Source of the DNA: Chitinophaga sp. CF418
Lineage (GTDB): Bacteria > Bacteroidota > Bacteroidia > Chitinophagales > Chitinophagaceae
Length of the DNA stretch: 64,000 bases
Direction of reading: 5' to 3'
Assembly: GCF_900142925.1 (NCBI RefSeq)
Contig: NZ_FRCN01000003.1
Coordinates: 213,300-277,299, forward strand
Shown here: in pieces, positions 35,940 to 45,455 of the stretch
How positions within the stretch are numbered: position 1 is the stretch's first letter
How the letters are laid out: every line of letters begins with the position of its first letter
Notes under the pieces: model-generated
Database searches by the model: none
The model's input: the letters and a program-made list of their open reading frames with translations, nothing else
Told to the model about the DNA's origin: nothing
Program-made: the position numbers and the translations under genes

Positions 35940-36476
35940 ATGAGAAGACTACTTTTCAGCGTCGCTGCCGCTGTAGCATTGCTTACTGCCTGTAACAAAG
36001 ATGACGATAACAAAAACCAGGCTCCTTCAAGCGCTTTTACCATTGAAGGACAAGACAAACAAACTACTGCAACGCCTTTCGGTTTCCGTGTACAATGGAG
36101 TGTGGAAGAAGGTGGAAGAATGCTGATGTCCAACGTGAACATCAATGCATCCGCCTTTAGTGGCAAGATCGATGGTGTTTCGTTTCAGGTGGATACATTC
36201 GTGAACGGACAAACGTATACGTTCAAGGAAGCAGGTGCCGCCGGATTCGACAAACGTGTGAATTTCAGCGCTGCTGATGTGGTACTGGGCGCCAGCTTTG
36301 CCAACAATGCCATTACACCCGGTACCGGCAAACAGCTAACAGACCTGCAGGACGGCACCATCACCATTCAGAAAGATCCGCCAAGTGAAAGTTACCGCAT
36401 ATCATACATCCTGGATTATGGCGATGCCAAAGTGTCCGGAGCATTCAACGGATTAATGCCAGTCGTGAATAAATAA
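35940..36476 (+). CDS. Lipoprotein of unknown function
   Basis: 178 residues with signal peptide and LLTACN lipobox (cysteine at 18), then an acidic/polar linker (KDDDNKNQ), which in Bacteroidota can act as a surface-export signal. The remainder is beta-rich (FGFRVQWSVEEGGRMLMSNVNINASAF, YRISYILDYGDAKVSGAFNG) and looks like one beta-sandwich. I do not recognise the family. It has its own upstream gap and a terminator hairpin after it. Confidence 0.7.
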   Translation: MRRLLFSVAAAVALLTACNKDDDNKNQAPSSAFTIEGQDKQTTATPFGFRVQWSVEEGGRMLMSNVNINASAFSGKIDGVSFQVDTFVNGQTYTFKEAGAAGFDKRVNFSAADVVLGASFANNAITPGTGKQLTDLQDGTITIQKDPPSESYRISYILDYGDAKVSGAFNGLMPVVNK

Positions 36477-36485
36477 CAGGTGAAA

Positions 36486-36531
36486 GCCATATCCCCAAAT
36501 CCGGGGATATGGCATCCCCTTTTATGGGGAT
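36486..36531. terminator. Terminator hairpins between converging genes
   Basis: GCCATATCCCC with GGGGATATGGC at 36486-36513 forms a perfect eleven-pair stem; a second stem, ATCCCC/GGGGAT, follows directly. They separate the lipoprotein gene from the converging PAP2 gene. Confidence 0.75.
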
Positions 36532-36562
36532 ATGTATGTGCTCTCTTATCAATGAAGAATAT

Positions 36563-37363
36563 CTATCTGAAAGTATGTACCATACTTAAACCAAAAGCTC
36601 CCTGCTGATAGGTTGGTAGTATTACATTTGCCAAATCTGTTTTCTTAGGCTGGAATATTCTTTTCACTGACGGATATAAATAATAAGCCAGCTCCGTCGA
36701 TAGTATACCCACACCCGCTCCTGCTACTATATCTCCAAACCAGTGCCTGTTATTCGACATACGAAGATATCCTGTTGTGGCGGCCATTGCATAACCCGCT
36801 ACTCCATACCATATCGATACATCCTGGTATTCCCTCATCATAAATTCAGCAGCAGCAAATGCTGTAGCAGTATGACCTGAAGGAAATGATAAATAGTTAG
36901 AACCATCCGGTCTCTTCTCATGCGTAAGATGTTTAGTGACCGTGACCGTGCTTCCCATGATGATGTTAGCCATGGCATAAATAGCAGTACGGTCCCCGAA
37001 ATTATTTTTTCCTTTGATGCCGGCAATGTTCAGTCCATATACCACTAAGCCTGGAGCATATTGCAGGTAATTATCTATGTGATGGACCTTGCGGCTTCCC
37101 TCCAGGTATATTTCCTCTTTAACGTGATTATTTACGCCTTTTAAGCCATTTACGCCAAGAGAAGCTACTCCATAAACAATAAACGTGGCAGGCACTAATA
37201 GTAGGCCCTTGTAATGTCTTTTAATATTCTCCGGCTGATGCTGATAAAGCGAATCCGGTTGAAACTCCGGCCCTGCCATAATAGAATCCTGCTGCTGTGC
37301 TAATGATAAATGAGGAAGCAGCACTACTATGAGCAAAAAAAGGCATAAGAACTTTTTACACAT
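36563..37363 (-). CDS. PAP2 superfamily phosphatase
   Basis: 266 residues with a signal peptide or first helix (FLCLFLLIVVLLPHLSLAQ) and several membrane segments. The three-part PAP2 motif is complete: KRPDGSNYLSFPSGHTATAF joins motifs 1 and 2, and RMSNNRHWFGDIVAGAGVG is motif 3, with the catalytic histidine in SNNRHWFGD. Likely acts on a lipid phosphate or undecaprenyl pyrophosphate at the periplasmic face. It is unlike the Aur1-type PAP2 protein at 46660 in its motifs. Confidence 0.85.
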   Translation of the reverse strand: MCKKFLCLFLLIVVLLPHLSLAQQQDSIMAGPEFQPDSLYQHQPENIKRHYKGLLLVPATFIVYGVASLGVNGLKGVNNHVKEEIYLEGSRKVHHIDNYLQYAPGLVVYGLNIAGIKGKNNFGDRTAIYAMANIIMGSTVTVTKHLTHEKRPDGSNYLSFPSGHTATAFAAAEFMMREYQDVSIWYGVAGYAMAATTGYLRMSNNRHWFGDIVAGAGVGILSTELAYYLYPSVKRIFQPKKTDLANVILPTYQQGAFGLSMVHTFR

Positions 37364-37579
37364 GATGTATAACAGTTGTAGGAATAAGTAAAATGTCGAT
37401 TTAGATATCAGGTAGATTATTCAGATAATTGCAGTGTAATCTTTCCCGTTTTTATCTGCCGGTGGAAACACCTGGCTGCTATTAAAAATAGGATAATATT
37501 TTAAATTATTACCATATATTTTCTGTTTAACAAAACAAACTTAAATGTTAAATCTGTAGAGAAACTGACGAACGTATAT

Positions 37580-38176
37580 TTAATTGGATCTTATTTTGGC
37601 TTCCAGGTATGCAATATTAGCCTCCTTCCCATCAACCAGTTTATCGCGGCAATAGGAAGTAAAGAAACGATGGGCTTTCAATAGTCTCAAAGTATCATTA
37701 CACCAGTTGGCGTAGTTCTTCTTCGTCCGCAGCTGGAATTCTTTCTTTACCAGCTCATCGGTTATTTCAAACTCTTTCGTTCCGAAGTGATAAGTGTCTG
37801 CATCACAGATAATTTCCTCCAGCAATGTTTTGGGAGCCGGAGGCCATTTAGTAGCCATTATACATTCCGAAATCGTATCAATCAGTGCTTCATCGATCTC
37901 CTTATCAATAAAAAAGGATTTCATTAGCCGGACGCCGGCCTGTTCATGTAATTCTATATCGGCAACAAGATGACCTGTATCATGAAACCAGGCTGCTATA
38001 CTCAAAATAAACCTGTCTTTTCCGTTCAGCCCGTAATGATCTGCAATTTCCATGGAACGGGCTACAACGCGTTCAGTATGGGAAAGGTTGTGATATACCA
38101 GAGAAGTGGAAGCCAGCCGGGTAAACAGATCAACAACATATTTTTCAGCGAGATACTCCGTGTTTGTTAGTTCCAT
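37580..38176 (-). CDS. HD-domain metal-dependent phosphohydrolase
   Basis: 198 residues. An HD domain is clear: YHNLSHTERVVARSMEIA gives the first histidine, AAWFHDTGHLV the HD pair, and CDADTYHFG the last aspartate. This form, with the YHNxxHT start, is found in predicted metal-dependent HD phosphohydrolases of Bacteroidota that resemble the regulatory part of nucleotide phosphohydrolases. The nucleotide substrate is unknown. It stands alone on its strand, 216 bases from the PAP2 gene. Confidence 0.82.
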   Translation of the reverse strand: MELTNTEYLAEKYVVDLFTRLASTSLVYHNLSHTERVVARSMEIADHYGLNGKDRFILSIAAWFHDTGHLVADIELHEQAGVRLMKSFFIDKEIDEALIDTISECIMATKWPPAPKTLLEEIICDADTYHFGTKEFEITDELVKKEFQLRTKKNYANWCNDTLRLLKAHRFFTSYCRDKLVDGKEANIAYLEAKIRSN

Positions 38177-38588
38177 AGTTTATCAATAATCTGATTACCG
38201 GAATGTAGTCTTTCAAATATCGGAGACAATTCTGTGAAAATTCTGTTGTTTCCCTGTGGTTTTACCAACAATGTCATTACTCCCTGCTCCGGATCAGGTA
38301 TCTAATTTTCCGCACTGGCATAGGGGAATCTATCCCCATAATGTTGTTATAGCATGGACTGTCTGCTAATTACTTCTAACGACAGACCGGGGGGAACTCT
38401 TCAGATTATACGAATATCTCATTTCATGCGTTTATTATTGCTATCAGCGAAGCCTTCATAACATTAAAATCACCCGTTTTATTACCTTAAAATTATACAC
38501 CTGCTAACCGCGTGATGATTACCCATGCCGGCATTGCTGATACCTATTTTAAAGATTTATTTAACGCTAAAAATTTATCCGGTTACAC
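38177..38588. other. Intergenic stretch, nothing recognised
   Basis: A 412-base gap between divergent genes. It should hold both promoters; no exact TAnnTTTG was found. A short hairpin-prone stretch (TAGGGGAATCTATCCCCATA, near 38324) is the only structure I see. Confidence 0.35.
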
Positions 38589-39578
38589 ATGAGACCCAAA
38601 TTCTACTTTATCGTAAAAACTTCCGCTCTGCTGTTATGTTTGAGTACAATGCTGACCCTATCTCATTCCTGTAAAAAAGACAATGGTAACAACCCACCGG
38701 GACCAGGCCCTGATACTACCCATCATGAAGACACTTCTCCCTTTTATGGCAAACCGCTCACAAAAAGACCCATTATGGTCGACTACTGGGGAGGCTGTTG
38801 CTACGACAGGTCAACGGTAGGACCTTTGGATGCGATGCCTGACGGCGTGGACGTTGTTAATATCTTCACCCTCGGTATAGGCAGAACAGCCGCAGGAGGC
38901 TGGGAATTTGAACACAGGGGTGTATCTGGTCAGAACGAATGGAGCGATGTGCTAACCAAGGCACATGTCCTGCAGCAAAGAGGTATCAGGATAGTGGCTA
39001 CTTCCTTTGCCGGCGGACTGGTAAAACTATCCTCTGCGGCGGCTGACTCTATGGCGAAAGTCGTAAAAGATTCCCTGGACAAATGGAAATTTGACGGTAT
39101 AGACCTTGACCTCGAATATGGTAATGTCAGAACGGCGAATATCGACAGCAGTATTATAGCCCTCAGCAAATATGTTGGCCCGGTATCAAAGACGGGCAGG
39201 ATATTGTCTGTAGTGGACTATAACAACTACAACCTGGAGCAGATCAAAAGGTCAAAACAATACATTGATTACGTGATGACCATGTCCTATTGGAACAAGG
39301 CCACTGATGTAATGAAGTGGGTAAAATCATATGGAGATGGCATTGGCAACCGTCAGAACGTACTGATCGGTGTAGGCGCTGGCTGCGCTATCAATGCCGG
39401 TCAGGCTACTTTACCGGGCGAGGAACTGAAAATAGCAGATACACTGAAAATTTCCGCTCCCGGCAGCGGTATGATGGAATTCATCTTCGGATGCAGCTAT
39501 CATAACAAGGATCAGAGCGGGAATATCATGAAGGACGTGAGCTACACAACAAATATCATTCAGCGGCTGAAGAAATAA
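38589..39578 (+). CDS. GH18 lipoprotein, EndoH/EndoF-like
   Basis: 329 residues; a signal peptide ends at SHSC with C28 the probable lipidated residue, followed by a Lys/Asp/Pro-rich linker. The GH18 barrel has KFDGIDLDLEYG with D172, D174 and the acid E176 in the DxxDxDxE pattern, plus MTMSYWN near the end of the barrel. The single-domain architecture and small size resemble endo-beta-N-acetylglucosaminidases of the EndoH/F type that cleave the chitobiose core of N-glycans, rather than chitinases with insertion domains. Surface or periplasmic. Substrate assignment is inference. Confidence 0.82.
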   Translation: MRPKFYFIVKTSALLLCLSTMLTLSHSCKKDNGNNPPGPGPDTTHHEDTSPFYGKPLTKRPIMVDYWGGCCYDRSTVGPLDAMPDGVDVVNIFTLGIGRTAAGGWEFEHRGVSGQNEWSDVLTKAHVLQQRGIRIVATSFAGGLVKLSSAAADSMAKVVKDSLDKWKFDGIDLDLEYGNVRTANIDSSIIALSKYVGPVSKTGRILSVVDYNNYNLEQIKRSKQYIDYVMTMSYWNKATDVMKWVKSYGDGIGNRQNVLIGVGAGCAINAGQATLPGEELKIADTLKISAPGSGMMEFIFGCSYHNKDQSGNIMKDVSYTTNIIQRLKK

Positions 39579-39584
39579 GCCGCC

Positions 39585-39620
39585 GGAACAGCCGGGTAAG
39601 TAACATAACCCGGCTGTTCC
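39585..39620 (+). terminator. Terminator after the GH18 gene
   Basis: GGAACAGCCGGGT and ACCCGGCTGTTCC form a perfect thirteen-pair stem with a ten-base loop, seven bases after the stop codon. Confidence 0.85.
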
Positions 39621-39641
39621 CCTAATATCTTCTATTCGTCT

Positions 39642-39649
39642 TACCTTTG
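39642..39649 (+). promoter_or_regulatory. -7 box TACCTTTG next to the helicase start
   Basis: An exact TAnnTTTG match ending four bases before the ATG at 39654, so transcription probably starts at or within a few bases of the start codon. Confidence 0.5.
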
Positions 39650-39653
39650 CAGG

Positions 39654-41561
39654 ATGGATTATTTCAAAAAGCTGCTTGAATTACTGAAAACAGAGCGGGA
39701 AGTAGACAGGAAAGCATATCTGGAAATGACAGCATCAACATCCGTAGCCGAACGCAGGGCTAATGGACTTACCTGGTACCCTATCGCCATCAGAGGTTCG
39801 GAAATGAGCCGCGGAGACTATCTCACCGTGGAAGTAGAACGTACCACCCACCAGGATATCGGTCACCAGCTCCGTTTTGGCGTATCAGCAGTCCTTTTTT
39901 CGAATCATGATCCTAAAACCGACCGGGTAGAAGGTACTATCTCCTACCAGGGCGGAAACCGCCTGAAAATCACCCTCCGCACGGATGAGCTGCCCGAATG
40001 GGCCAATAATGGCAAACTGGGCATCGACCTGCTGTTTGACGACAACAGCTACGATGAGATGCAGAATGCCCTAAAACAGGCCGATACACGTATCAGCAAG
40101 GAAGAGAATGATCACCTCATCAGGATACTGACCGGTGAGAAATCGCCTACCTTCCGGGATGATCTTGCCCCTGTACCCACCTCCCGCCTGAATGAGTCCC
40201 AGCAGGCAGCTGTGAACCGGATACTCGCTGCAAATGACCTGGCTATCGTACATGGCCCTCCCGGCACCGGAAAGACCACTACCCTGGTGCAGGCCATCAA
40301 GGCACTGATCAAACAGGATAACAAACAGGTATTGGTGGTTGCACCCAGCAATACCGCCGTGGACCTGCTGAGTGAAAAACTGTCTGACGAAGGCCTCAAC
40401 GTGCTACGCGTAGGTAATCCTGCCCGTGTTTCCGACAGGCTTTCAGCCCTGACGCTGGACAGCCGGATGGCGGAACATAACAGCATGAAGGAGATCAAAC
40501 GCCTGAAAAAACAGGCCAATGAATTCAGGGACATGGCCCACAAATACAAGCGGAACTTCGGAAAGGCAGAACGGGAACAACGCAAGGCGCTGTTTGACGA
40601 GGCCCGCAGTATCATGAAATCCATCGAAAATACCGAACAATATATCATGGACGACCTGCTGGCAAAGGCCCAGGTGATAACGGCTACCCTGGTAGGCGCC
40701 AATCACTACACCGTACGCCAGCTGAAATACCATACCATCGTCATTGACGAAGCCGGACAGGCTTTGGAACCCGCCTGCTGGATCCCCATACTGAAGGCAC
40801 AGAAGGTAGTGCTGGCCGGCGACCATTGCCAGCTGTCTCCTACTGTTAAGTCGGACGAAGCCGCCAGGAACGGGTTGAGCACCACCCTGCTGGAAAAATG
40901 CATTGCCAGGCATCCGGAATCTGTTGTGTTGCTGGAAGAGCAATACCGCATGCACCAGCTGATCATGGGCTACTCCTCAGCCATCTTCTATAAAGATAAA
41001 CTGAAGGCCCACGCCTCTGTGGCCGGACATACCCTCTTCCCCCAGGATATGCCCCTCTCCTTCGTGGATACCGCTGGCTGTGGATTTGACGAAAAATCTG
41101 AAGGCACCAGCACCACCAATCCGGAGGAAGCTGCCTTCCTGTTCAAACATCTTACGCAGTTTGTAACAGGGCTTAACACGCATTATCAACAGGAAGATTT
41201 CCCTTCCATCGCTATCATTTCCCCCTATAAACAACAGATCCATCTCCTGAAGGAACAGCTGCAGGATTCTCCGGAACTGCAATCCTATGGGGACAAGATC
41301 TCCGTGAATACGATCGATAGTTTCCAGGGCCAGGAAAGGGATATTGTATATATCAGCATGACCAGGAGTAACAACGATAATAAGATCGGGTTCCTTTCCG
41401 ACATTCGCCGTATGAATGTGGCCATGACAAGGGCCCGAAAGAAGCTGGTAATCATCGGCGACAGCGCCACATTGTCCCAACTGCCCTTCTATGCCGGGTT
41501 TATCTCCTATGCAGAACAGCAAAACGCCTACCAGAGCGCCTGGGAATTTATGGATAACTAG
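39654..41561 (+). CDS. SF1B helicase, UPF1/IGHMBP2-like
   Basis: 635 residues. An N-terminal beta-barrel region (about 30-130) precedes the helicase core: NESQQAAVNRIL (Q motif), HGPPGTGKTTTL (Walker A), VVAPSNTAVDLL (Ia), VIDEAGQA (Walker B), LAGDHCQLSP (III), LEEQYRMH (IV), TIDSFQGQERDIVYIS (V) and RMNVAMTRARKKLVIIGD (VI). These are the motifs of UPF1-like SF1B 5'-to-3' helicases acting on RNA or DNA. An insertion with coiled-coil character (KRLKKQANEFRDMAHKYKRN) lies between Ia and II, as in IGHMBP2. The precise cellular role in bacteria is not established. Confidence 0.92.
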   Translation: MDYFKKLLELLKTEREVDRKAYLEMTASTSVAERRANGLTWYPIAIRGSEMSRGDYLTVEVERTTHQDIGHQLRFGVSAVLFSNHDPKTDRVEGTISYQGGNRLKITLRTDELPEWANNGKLGIDLLFDDNSYDEMQNALKQADTRISKEENDHLIRILTGEKSPTFRDDLAPVPTSRLNESQQAAVNRILAANDLAIVHGPPGTGKTTTLVQAIKALIKQDNKQVLVVAPSNTAVDLLSEKLSDEGLNVLRVGNPARVSDRLSALTLDSRMAEHNSMKEIKRLKKQANEFRDMAHKYKRNFGKAEREQRKALFDEARSIMKSIENTEQYIMDDLLAKAQVITATLVGANHYTVRQLKYHTIVIDEAGQALEPACWIPILKAQKVVLAGDHCQLSPTVKSDEAARNGLSTTLLEKCIARHPESVVLLEEQYRMHQLIMGYSSAIFYKDKLKAHASVAGHTLFPQDMPLSFVDTAGCGFDEKSEGTSTTNPEEAAFLFKHLTQFVTGLNTHYQQEDFPSIAIISPYKQQIHLLKEQLQDSPELQSYGDKISVNTIDSFQGQERDIVYISMTRSNNDNKIGFLSDIRRMNVAMTRARKKLVIIGDSATLSQLPFYAGFISYAEQQNAYQSAWEFMDN

Positions 41562-41623
41562 GCCGGAAATTTTGATACCTTTATTGCCAATTGTCATTAT
41601 ATCCATCCTAACAACCTGAACCT

Positions 41624-43219
41624 ATGAAAAGAATCACCCTGATGTGCCTGGTGACACTATTGCAGGCATTTGCCTATGGGCAATTCAAAACTGTAGCTGA
41701 ATCTCCCTTATTTGAGGAACCTGAAACCGGTCATGCGAAACTGCTCCAGCTTAAAAATGGCAATACCGTCGTCGTACATCTGAGCGCCAGAAACGGAATA
41801 GATATTACCATTTACAATCCCGAACATAAGCTGGCGGGTCATAAACATCATGATCCCTCTTTTGGAAAACTGAAAGGAGCCCGTGTCAATGCCATTTTCG
41901 AAACCAATAGTACTATCGCAGTCCTGATCAGCGAAGTCCAGGAAAGAATGCCTGTCCTCTACAGATTACTGTTTGACGGTGCTACCGGCAACCTGGAAAG
42001 GGAAGAAAAGATCGCGGAAGCGGAAAAATACCTGTTCAAGGACGTACGCTGGATACCCGAATTTGACCCTGTGAACTCTTTCTCTGTCAGTAAAGATCCT
42101 GCCAGCGATAATTACGCAATATTCATCCGTCGCGATAAAAGCGACCGGGCAGATAAAAACCAGATGGAGGTAGCCGTTTATAACGGGGACCACCAGGAGA
42201 TCAGCCGGGCCTTTTACCAGCCGGCTTTTAAATATGCCTCCCTGAACTACCTGGATATGGCTGTATTGGGAGATGACAGGGTATGCATCCTGGGGTTTGC
42301 GTACAATGAAATCGCCTCCAATGACCGGGAAGGGCAACTGGTGATGATGACACTGACCAAAAGCGGAAGACGTATGACGTCTGAACTACTGGACCTTTCT
42401 GACAACCGCATTGCCGATAGTGCTATTGTGCGGTTCAATCCTGTTACAAAGAAACTGATGCTGCTGGGCGCTGCTCATATAGAGGACGCCAACCCGCAGC
42501 CATATGCAGGGTTCCTGCTCGTTATAGACCCTTTTAAAGCCAAAGTTGAGCAGGAGATCAATCTATATCCTGCCGAAGCAGATGTGCAGAAAAAGAAGTT
42601 ATATGGGGCAAAAGAAACATTTACAGGAATGCCGCAGGACCTCGTCATCAACGATGACGGCAGCTTTTCTGTTATTTATGAAGAACTGATCAACGAAGCG
42701 CATACCCCAAGGGATGCTACGCCTTATACTTACTACATGCTGGACAACGTCGCGGTTGCCTCATTTGATGTGAATGGCAAAATGCTGTCTGCCAGCTTCA
42801 TTCCGAAAAAACAGTATCTCAAAAATACCGCCTACCCTTCTTTCTATATCGCACATAGAAAACTCTCCACCCAGCACCTGATCCAGGCGGATCAATACCG
42901 TTCATTTTCTTACCTGCATACAAAGCGTAAATTATACGTTCTCCTGAATGATGCAGAACAAAACACACATCCGGAAAACGGGAATATAGTACAATTGCGT
43001 TCACTGGCCGGTGGACAGGCATTTTCCTATGTAACAGGAAGCCCTGCGCCGGAACGGAGCCTGTTCTTTGGTCCGCTGAAGAAAGAGGAAAAACATGCAC
43101 TGGCGGTATTCAATCTTTCAGATTATAACAACGCTACCAATACATATGTAACACTCAAGCTGGAAATGACCGCGAAGGAAAGAAAATCCAGGCTGGTGTG
43201 GCTGACGCCGGAAGAATAA
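41624..43219 (+). CDS. Secreted protein of unknown function, probably beta-propeller
   Basis: 531 residues with a signal peptide (MKRITLMCLVTLLQAFAYG, then Q). No named domain is recognised. Repeated strand-turn patterns (LLQLKNGNTVVVHLSARNG, LDMAVLGDDRVCILGFAYN, FNPVTKKLMLLGAAHIED, DLVINDDGSFSVIYEELIN) suggest beta-propeller blades. No catalytic motif is visible. The helicase gene ends 62 bases upstream and is unrelated in function, so this probably has its own promoter. Confidence 0.7.
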   Translation: MKRITLMCLVTLLQAFAYGQFKTVAESPLFEEPETGHAKLLQLKNGNTVVVHLSARNGIDITIYNPEHKLAGHKHHDPSFGKLKGARVNAIFETNSTIAVLISEVQERMPVLYRLLFDGATGNLEREEKIAEAEKYLFKDVRWIPEFDPVNSFSVSKDPASDNYAIFIRRDKSDRADKNQMEVAVYNGDHQEISRAFYQPAFKYASLNYLDMAVLGDDRVCILGFAYNEIASNDREGQLVMMTLTKSGRRMTSELLDLSDNRIADSAIVRFNPVTKKLMLLGAAHIEDANPQPYAGFLLVIDPFKAKVEQEINLYPAEADVQKKKLYGAKETFTGMPQDLVINDDGSFSVIYEELINEAHTPRDATPYTYYMLDNVAVASFDVNGKMLSASFIPKKQYLKNTAYPSFYIAHRKLSTQHLIQADQYRSFSYLHTKRKLYVLLNDAEQNTHPENGNIVQLRSLAGGQAFSYVTGSPAPERSLFFGPLKKEEKHALAVFNLSDYNNATNTYVTLKLEMTAKERKSRLVWLTPEE

Positions 43220-43333
43220 AAAAAAGGCTAAAGTAGGAATACTCCAGCCATTGCTAAACCTACAACTGTTTACACTGTTCATGTAACATAAGTTCCTGTC
43301 ACAGTTGTCATGACAGCGGGGTGTTACCAGTTA

Positions 43334-44179
43334 CTATTTCTCAGGCGCTGGTAACGTTCCGTTGTTATTAACAGGCCAGATGCCTGGTGTCGGAACGCTC
43401 ACACCTTTGGTGTTACCCCTTTTACTTTCGTCTCCGCCATAGTAATACAAGGCCCAGCCTCTGTAGGCAAGTTGTTTCTTACCATGTACATCTATCACTC
43501 CAAAGTCAACCTTTTTCAGGATAGTGGGAATATTTTGTACTGCTGCTTCCTGGTAAACAGGCCATACGGCATCATTACTGAAATCAGGCAGTGTGTATTT
43601 GTTAATGTTGAACGAATCTTTTGAGAACTGATACAGCGTTCTGCCGTAATCATCCGTGATAAATGCTGTCAGCTCCTCTCCCGGAACATATTTGCCGGTG
43701 TATTTAACACCATCTTTACCAACCAGTTGTGCTTTACCTAATGCTACAGAATAATCAGGTTTTGCGGTGAACCAGGTACCGCCTACGCTATCACCTTTGA
43801 TATCACCGGCTTTGGCATCACCCTGGAAATAGTACAGCGGCCAACCTTTATAGGTAGACTGTTTTGCGCCGTCGGCACGGGTGATCACACCAAAATCTGC
43901 GGCGTCAAGGCCTGTTTCAAGGCTTGGGTTGGCTTTGTAGAATACAGGCCACTTCACAATACAGTCGCCGCTGCAGGCAGCCTGTCCATTCACATCCAAT
44001 GCAAAGGAGTAGAGGGTACGTCCCTGTTTGTCAGTTAATATTTTTCCCAGTTTCTCGTTGGTCTGCAGTTTTACATCTGCCACAGAAGGGTTCTGAACAT
44101 CATCATCATCATCACAGCTTACAATACATGCTGCTAAAACAAAGAGAGACATCGCAGCTAAGGTTTTTCTGAACTTCAT
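43334..44179 (-). CDS. Lipoprotein with secreted-repeat (Lipoprotein_15/COG4315) units
   Basis: 281 residues from ATG 44179; the longer frame to 44239 has a poor start. A signal peptide ends in ACIVSC, followed by a run of aspartates (DDDDD). Two similar halves follow, each with the family units GRTLYSF...WPVFY and KGWPLYYFQGD (second half: GRTLYQF...WPVYQ, RGWALYYYGGD). The first half carries ACSGDC, a cysteine pair typical of this family; the second lacks it. Function unknown; relatives are often linked to redox or heme environments. The sulfite-oxidase-like gene lies upstream on the same strand. Confidence 0.85.
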   Translation of the reverse strand: MKFRKTLAAMSLFVLAACIVSCDDDDDVQNPSVADVKLQTNEKLGKILTDKQGRTLYSFALDVNGQAACSGDCIVKWPVFYKANPSLETGLDAADFGVITRADGAKQSTYKGWPLYYFQGDAKAGDIKGDSVGGTWFTAKPDYSVALGKAQLVGKDGVKYTGKYVPGEELTAFITDDYGRTLYQFSKDSFNINKYTLPDFSNDAVWPVYQEAAVQNIPTILKKVDFGVIDVHGKKQLAYRGWALYYYGGDESKRGNTKGVSVPTPGIWPVNNNGTLPAPEK

Positions 44180-44471
44180 TTTGAGTTGTTTAATGATTAC
44201 TCTGATTGAGTATGCAAAGCTCAAAATATCTGCGTTCATTGAAAATTACCAAACCTGGTCATATTCATCCCCTATTCTAGTGATCTGACACCATTTTTCG
44301 CCGGAAGTACTCACTTTTTGAGACCACAAAGCTACAACTCGTCACATCAACAGAATTATACATAACAAAGTAAAAATGATAAAAATCAAACAATTAGGGA
44401 GGAAATGGAGGGGTAACACTGTGTGTTTGTAGCCCGGGGACACAATGCCCCCGGGAATCGGGCCGGGCAAA

Positions 44472-45164
44472 TCAGCTATAACGGTCGTTCCTCCAGGGAT
44501 ACGCAGTATTGGAATAACCCCGCTCTTCCCAGAAGCCTAATTTGTTCTGTGTCAGGAATTCTATCCTGTGGATCCATTTTGATCCCTTCCAGGCATATAA
44601 CTGAGGCGTAATCATTCTTACAGGACCGCCATGTTCTATCGGCAAAGGCGCTCCCTCAACGGTATGCACCAGCAACACATCGGGTTTCAATGCTTCTTCC
44701 AGGGAAACATTGGTGGTATAATCATCATATCCGTAACACAGGATATGTGTGGCATTCTCATTAGGCTGCACCAGTGCTGCCAGGTCCAGCAGGCGTACTC
44801 CTTTCCAGTTCATGTCCAGTTTGGACCAGGTGGTTACACAGTGGAAGTCGGAAGTATCTTCTGTTTGCGGCAAAGCCATAAAATCGTCCCAGGTGAGTTC
44901 CACCGGGTGTTCCACCGCTCCATCTATCACCAGTCTCCATTCATCCAGGGGAATCTCCGGTTCAATACCCAGGTCCAGCACTGGCCATTTATGGGTGATG
45001 ATCTGACCAACAGGTACTACCGGCATGCCATGACGGTTCGGCTTACCGGAACCCATTGGCTTATCGTCGGCAACAGAAGGCGTCTGTCTGATCTTGTCCT
45101 CAAAACGGGCTTTCAGCTTCATACGCGCTTCTACCACCCTTTTTAACTTTTCTGATTCTTCCAT
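44472..45164 (-). CDS. Sulfite-oxidase-like molybdopterin enzyme
   Basis: 230 residues of the sulfite-oxidase catalytic fold without a signal peptide. DFHCVTTWSKLDMNWKGVRL holds C109, the molybdenum ligand, and HGGPVRMITPQLYAWKGSKW is the conserved second half. It lacks the dimerisation domain of true sulfite oxidases, being closer to small YedY/MsrP-like or archaeal SO-like proteins. The substrate is unknown; a sulfoxide or an inorganic sulfur or chlorine oxyanion is possible. No cytochrome b partner is adjacent. Confidence 0.87.
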   Translation of the reverse strand: MEESEKLKRVVEARMKLKARFEDKIRQTPSVADDKPMGSGKPNRHGMPVVPVGQIITHKWPVLDLGIEPEIPLDEWRLVIDGAVEHPVELTWDDFMALPQTEDTSDFHCVTTWSKLDMNWKGVRLLDLAALVQPNENATHILCYGYDDYTTNVSLEEALKPDVLLVHTVEGAPLPIEHGGPVRMITPQLYAWKGSKWIHRIEFLTQNKLGFWEERGYSNTAYPWRNDRYS

Positions 45165-45424
45165 GAGATGAAGTTAGGCATTATTGAAAAATTTGTGAAT
45201 ATGAATATCAAACATTTAACCAGCCAACGCCTATACGGCCTGTACCATTCTTTTCATTTTTCCCGGCATAACACCCTCAGTCACAATCCAATTGCAGTGA
45301 AAAATGGTATACTTGTTTTAACGGAGGATCTGCATTTGTGATGATTGACCGGAACGCCCCCGGAATGAGGTATCAGCGCATTGAATTCTGGCAATTTGAC
45401 CGCTGGCAGATACCCATAAATAAT

Positions 45425-45432
45425 ATAAATTT
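45425..45432 (+). promoter_or_regulatory. -7 box TAAATTTG of the Clp_N/TPR gene
   Basis: An exact TAnnTTTG match 23 bases before the preferred ATG at 45456. Confidence 0.5.
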
Positions 45433-45455
45433 GATATTGTACTTAACCATTGCTG

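Noticed and set aside
36563..37363. Second Aur1-like lipid transferase
   Set aside because: Its motifs (KRPDGS, PSGHT, SNNRHWFGD) are those of common PAP2 phosphatases, without YPxAPPWY or the Aur1-type HHYxxD context.
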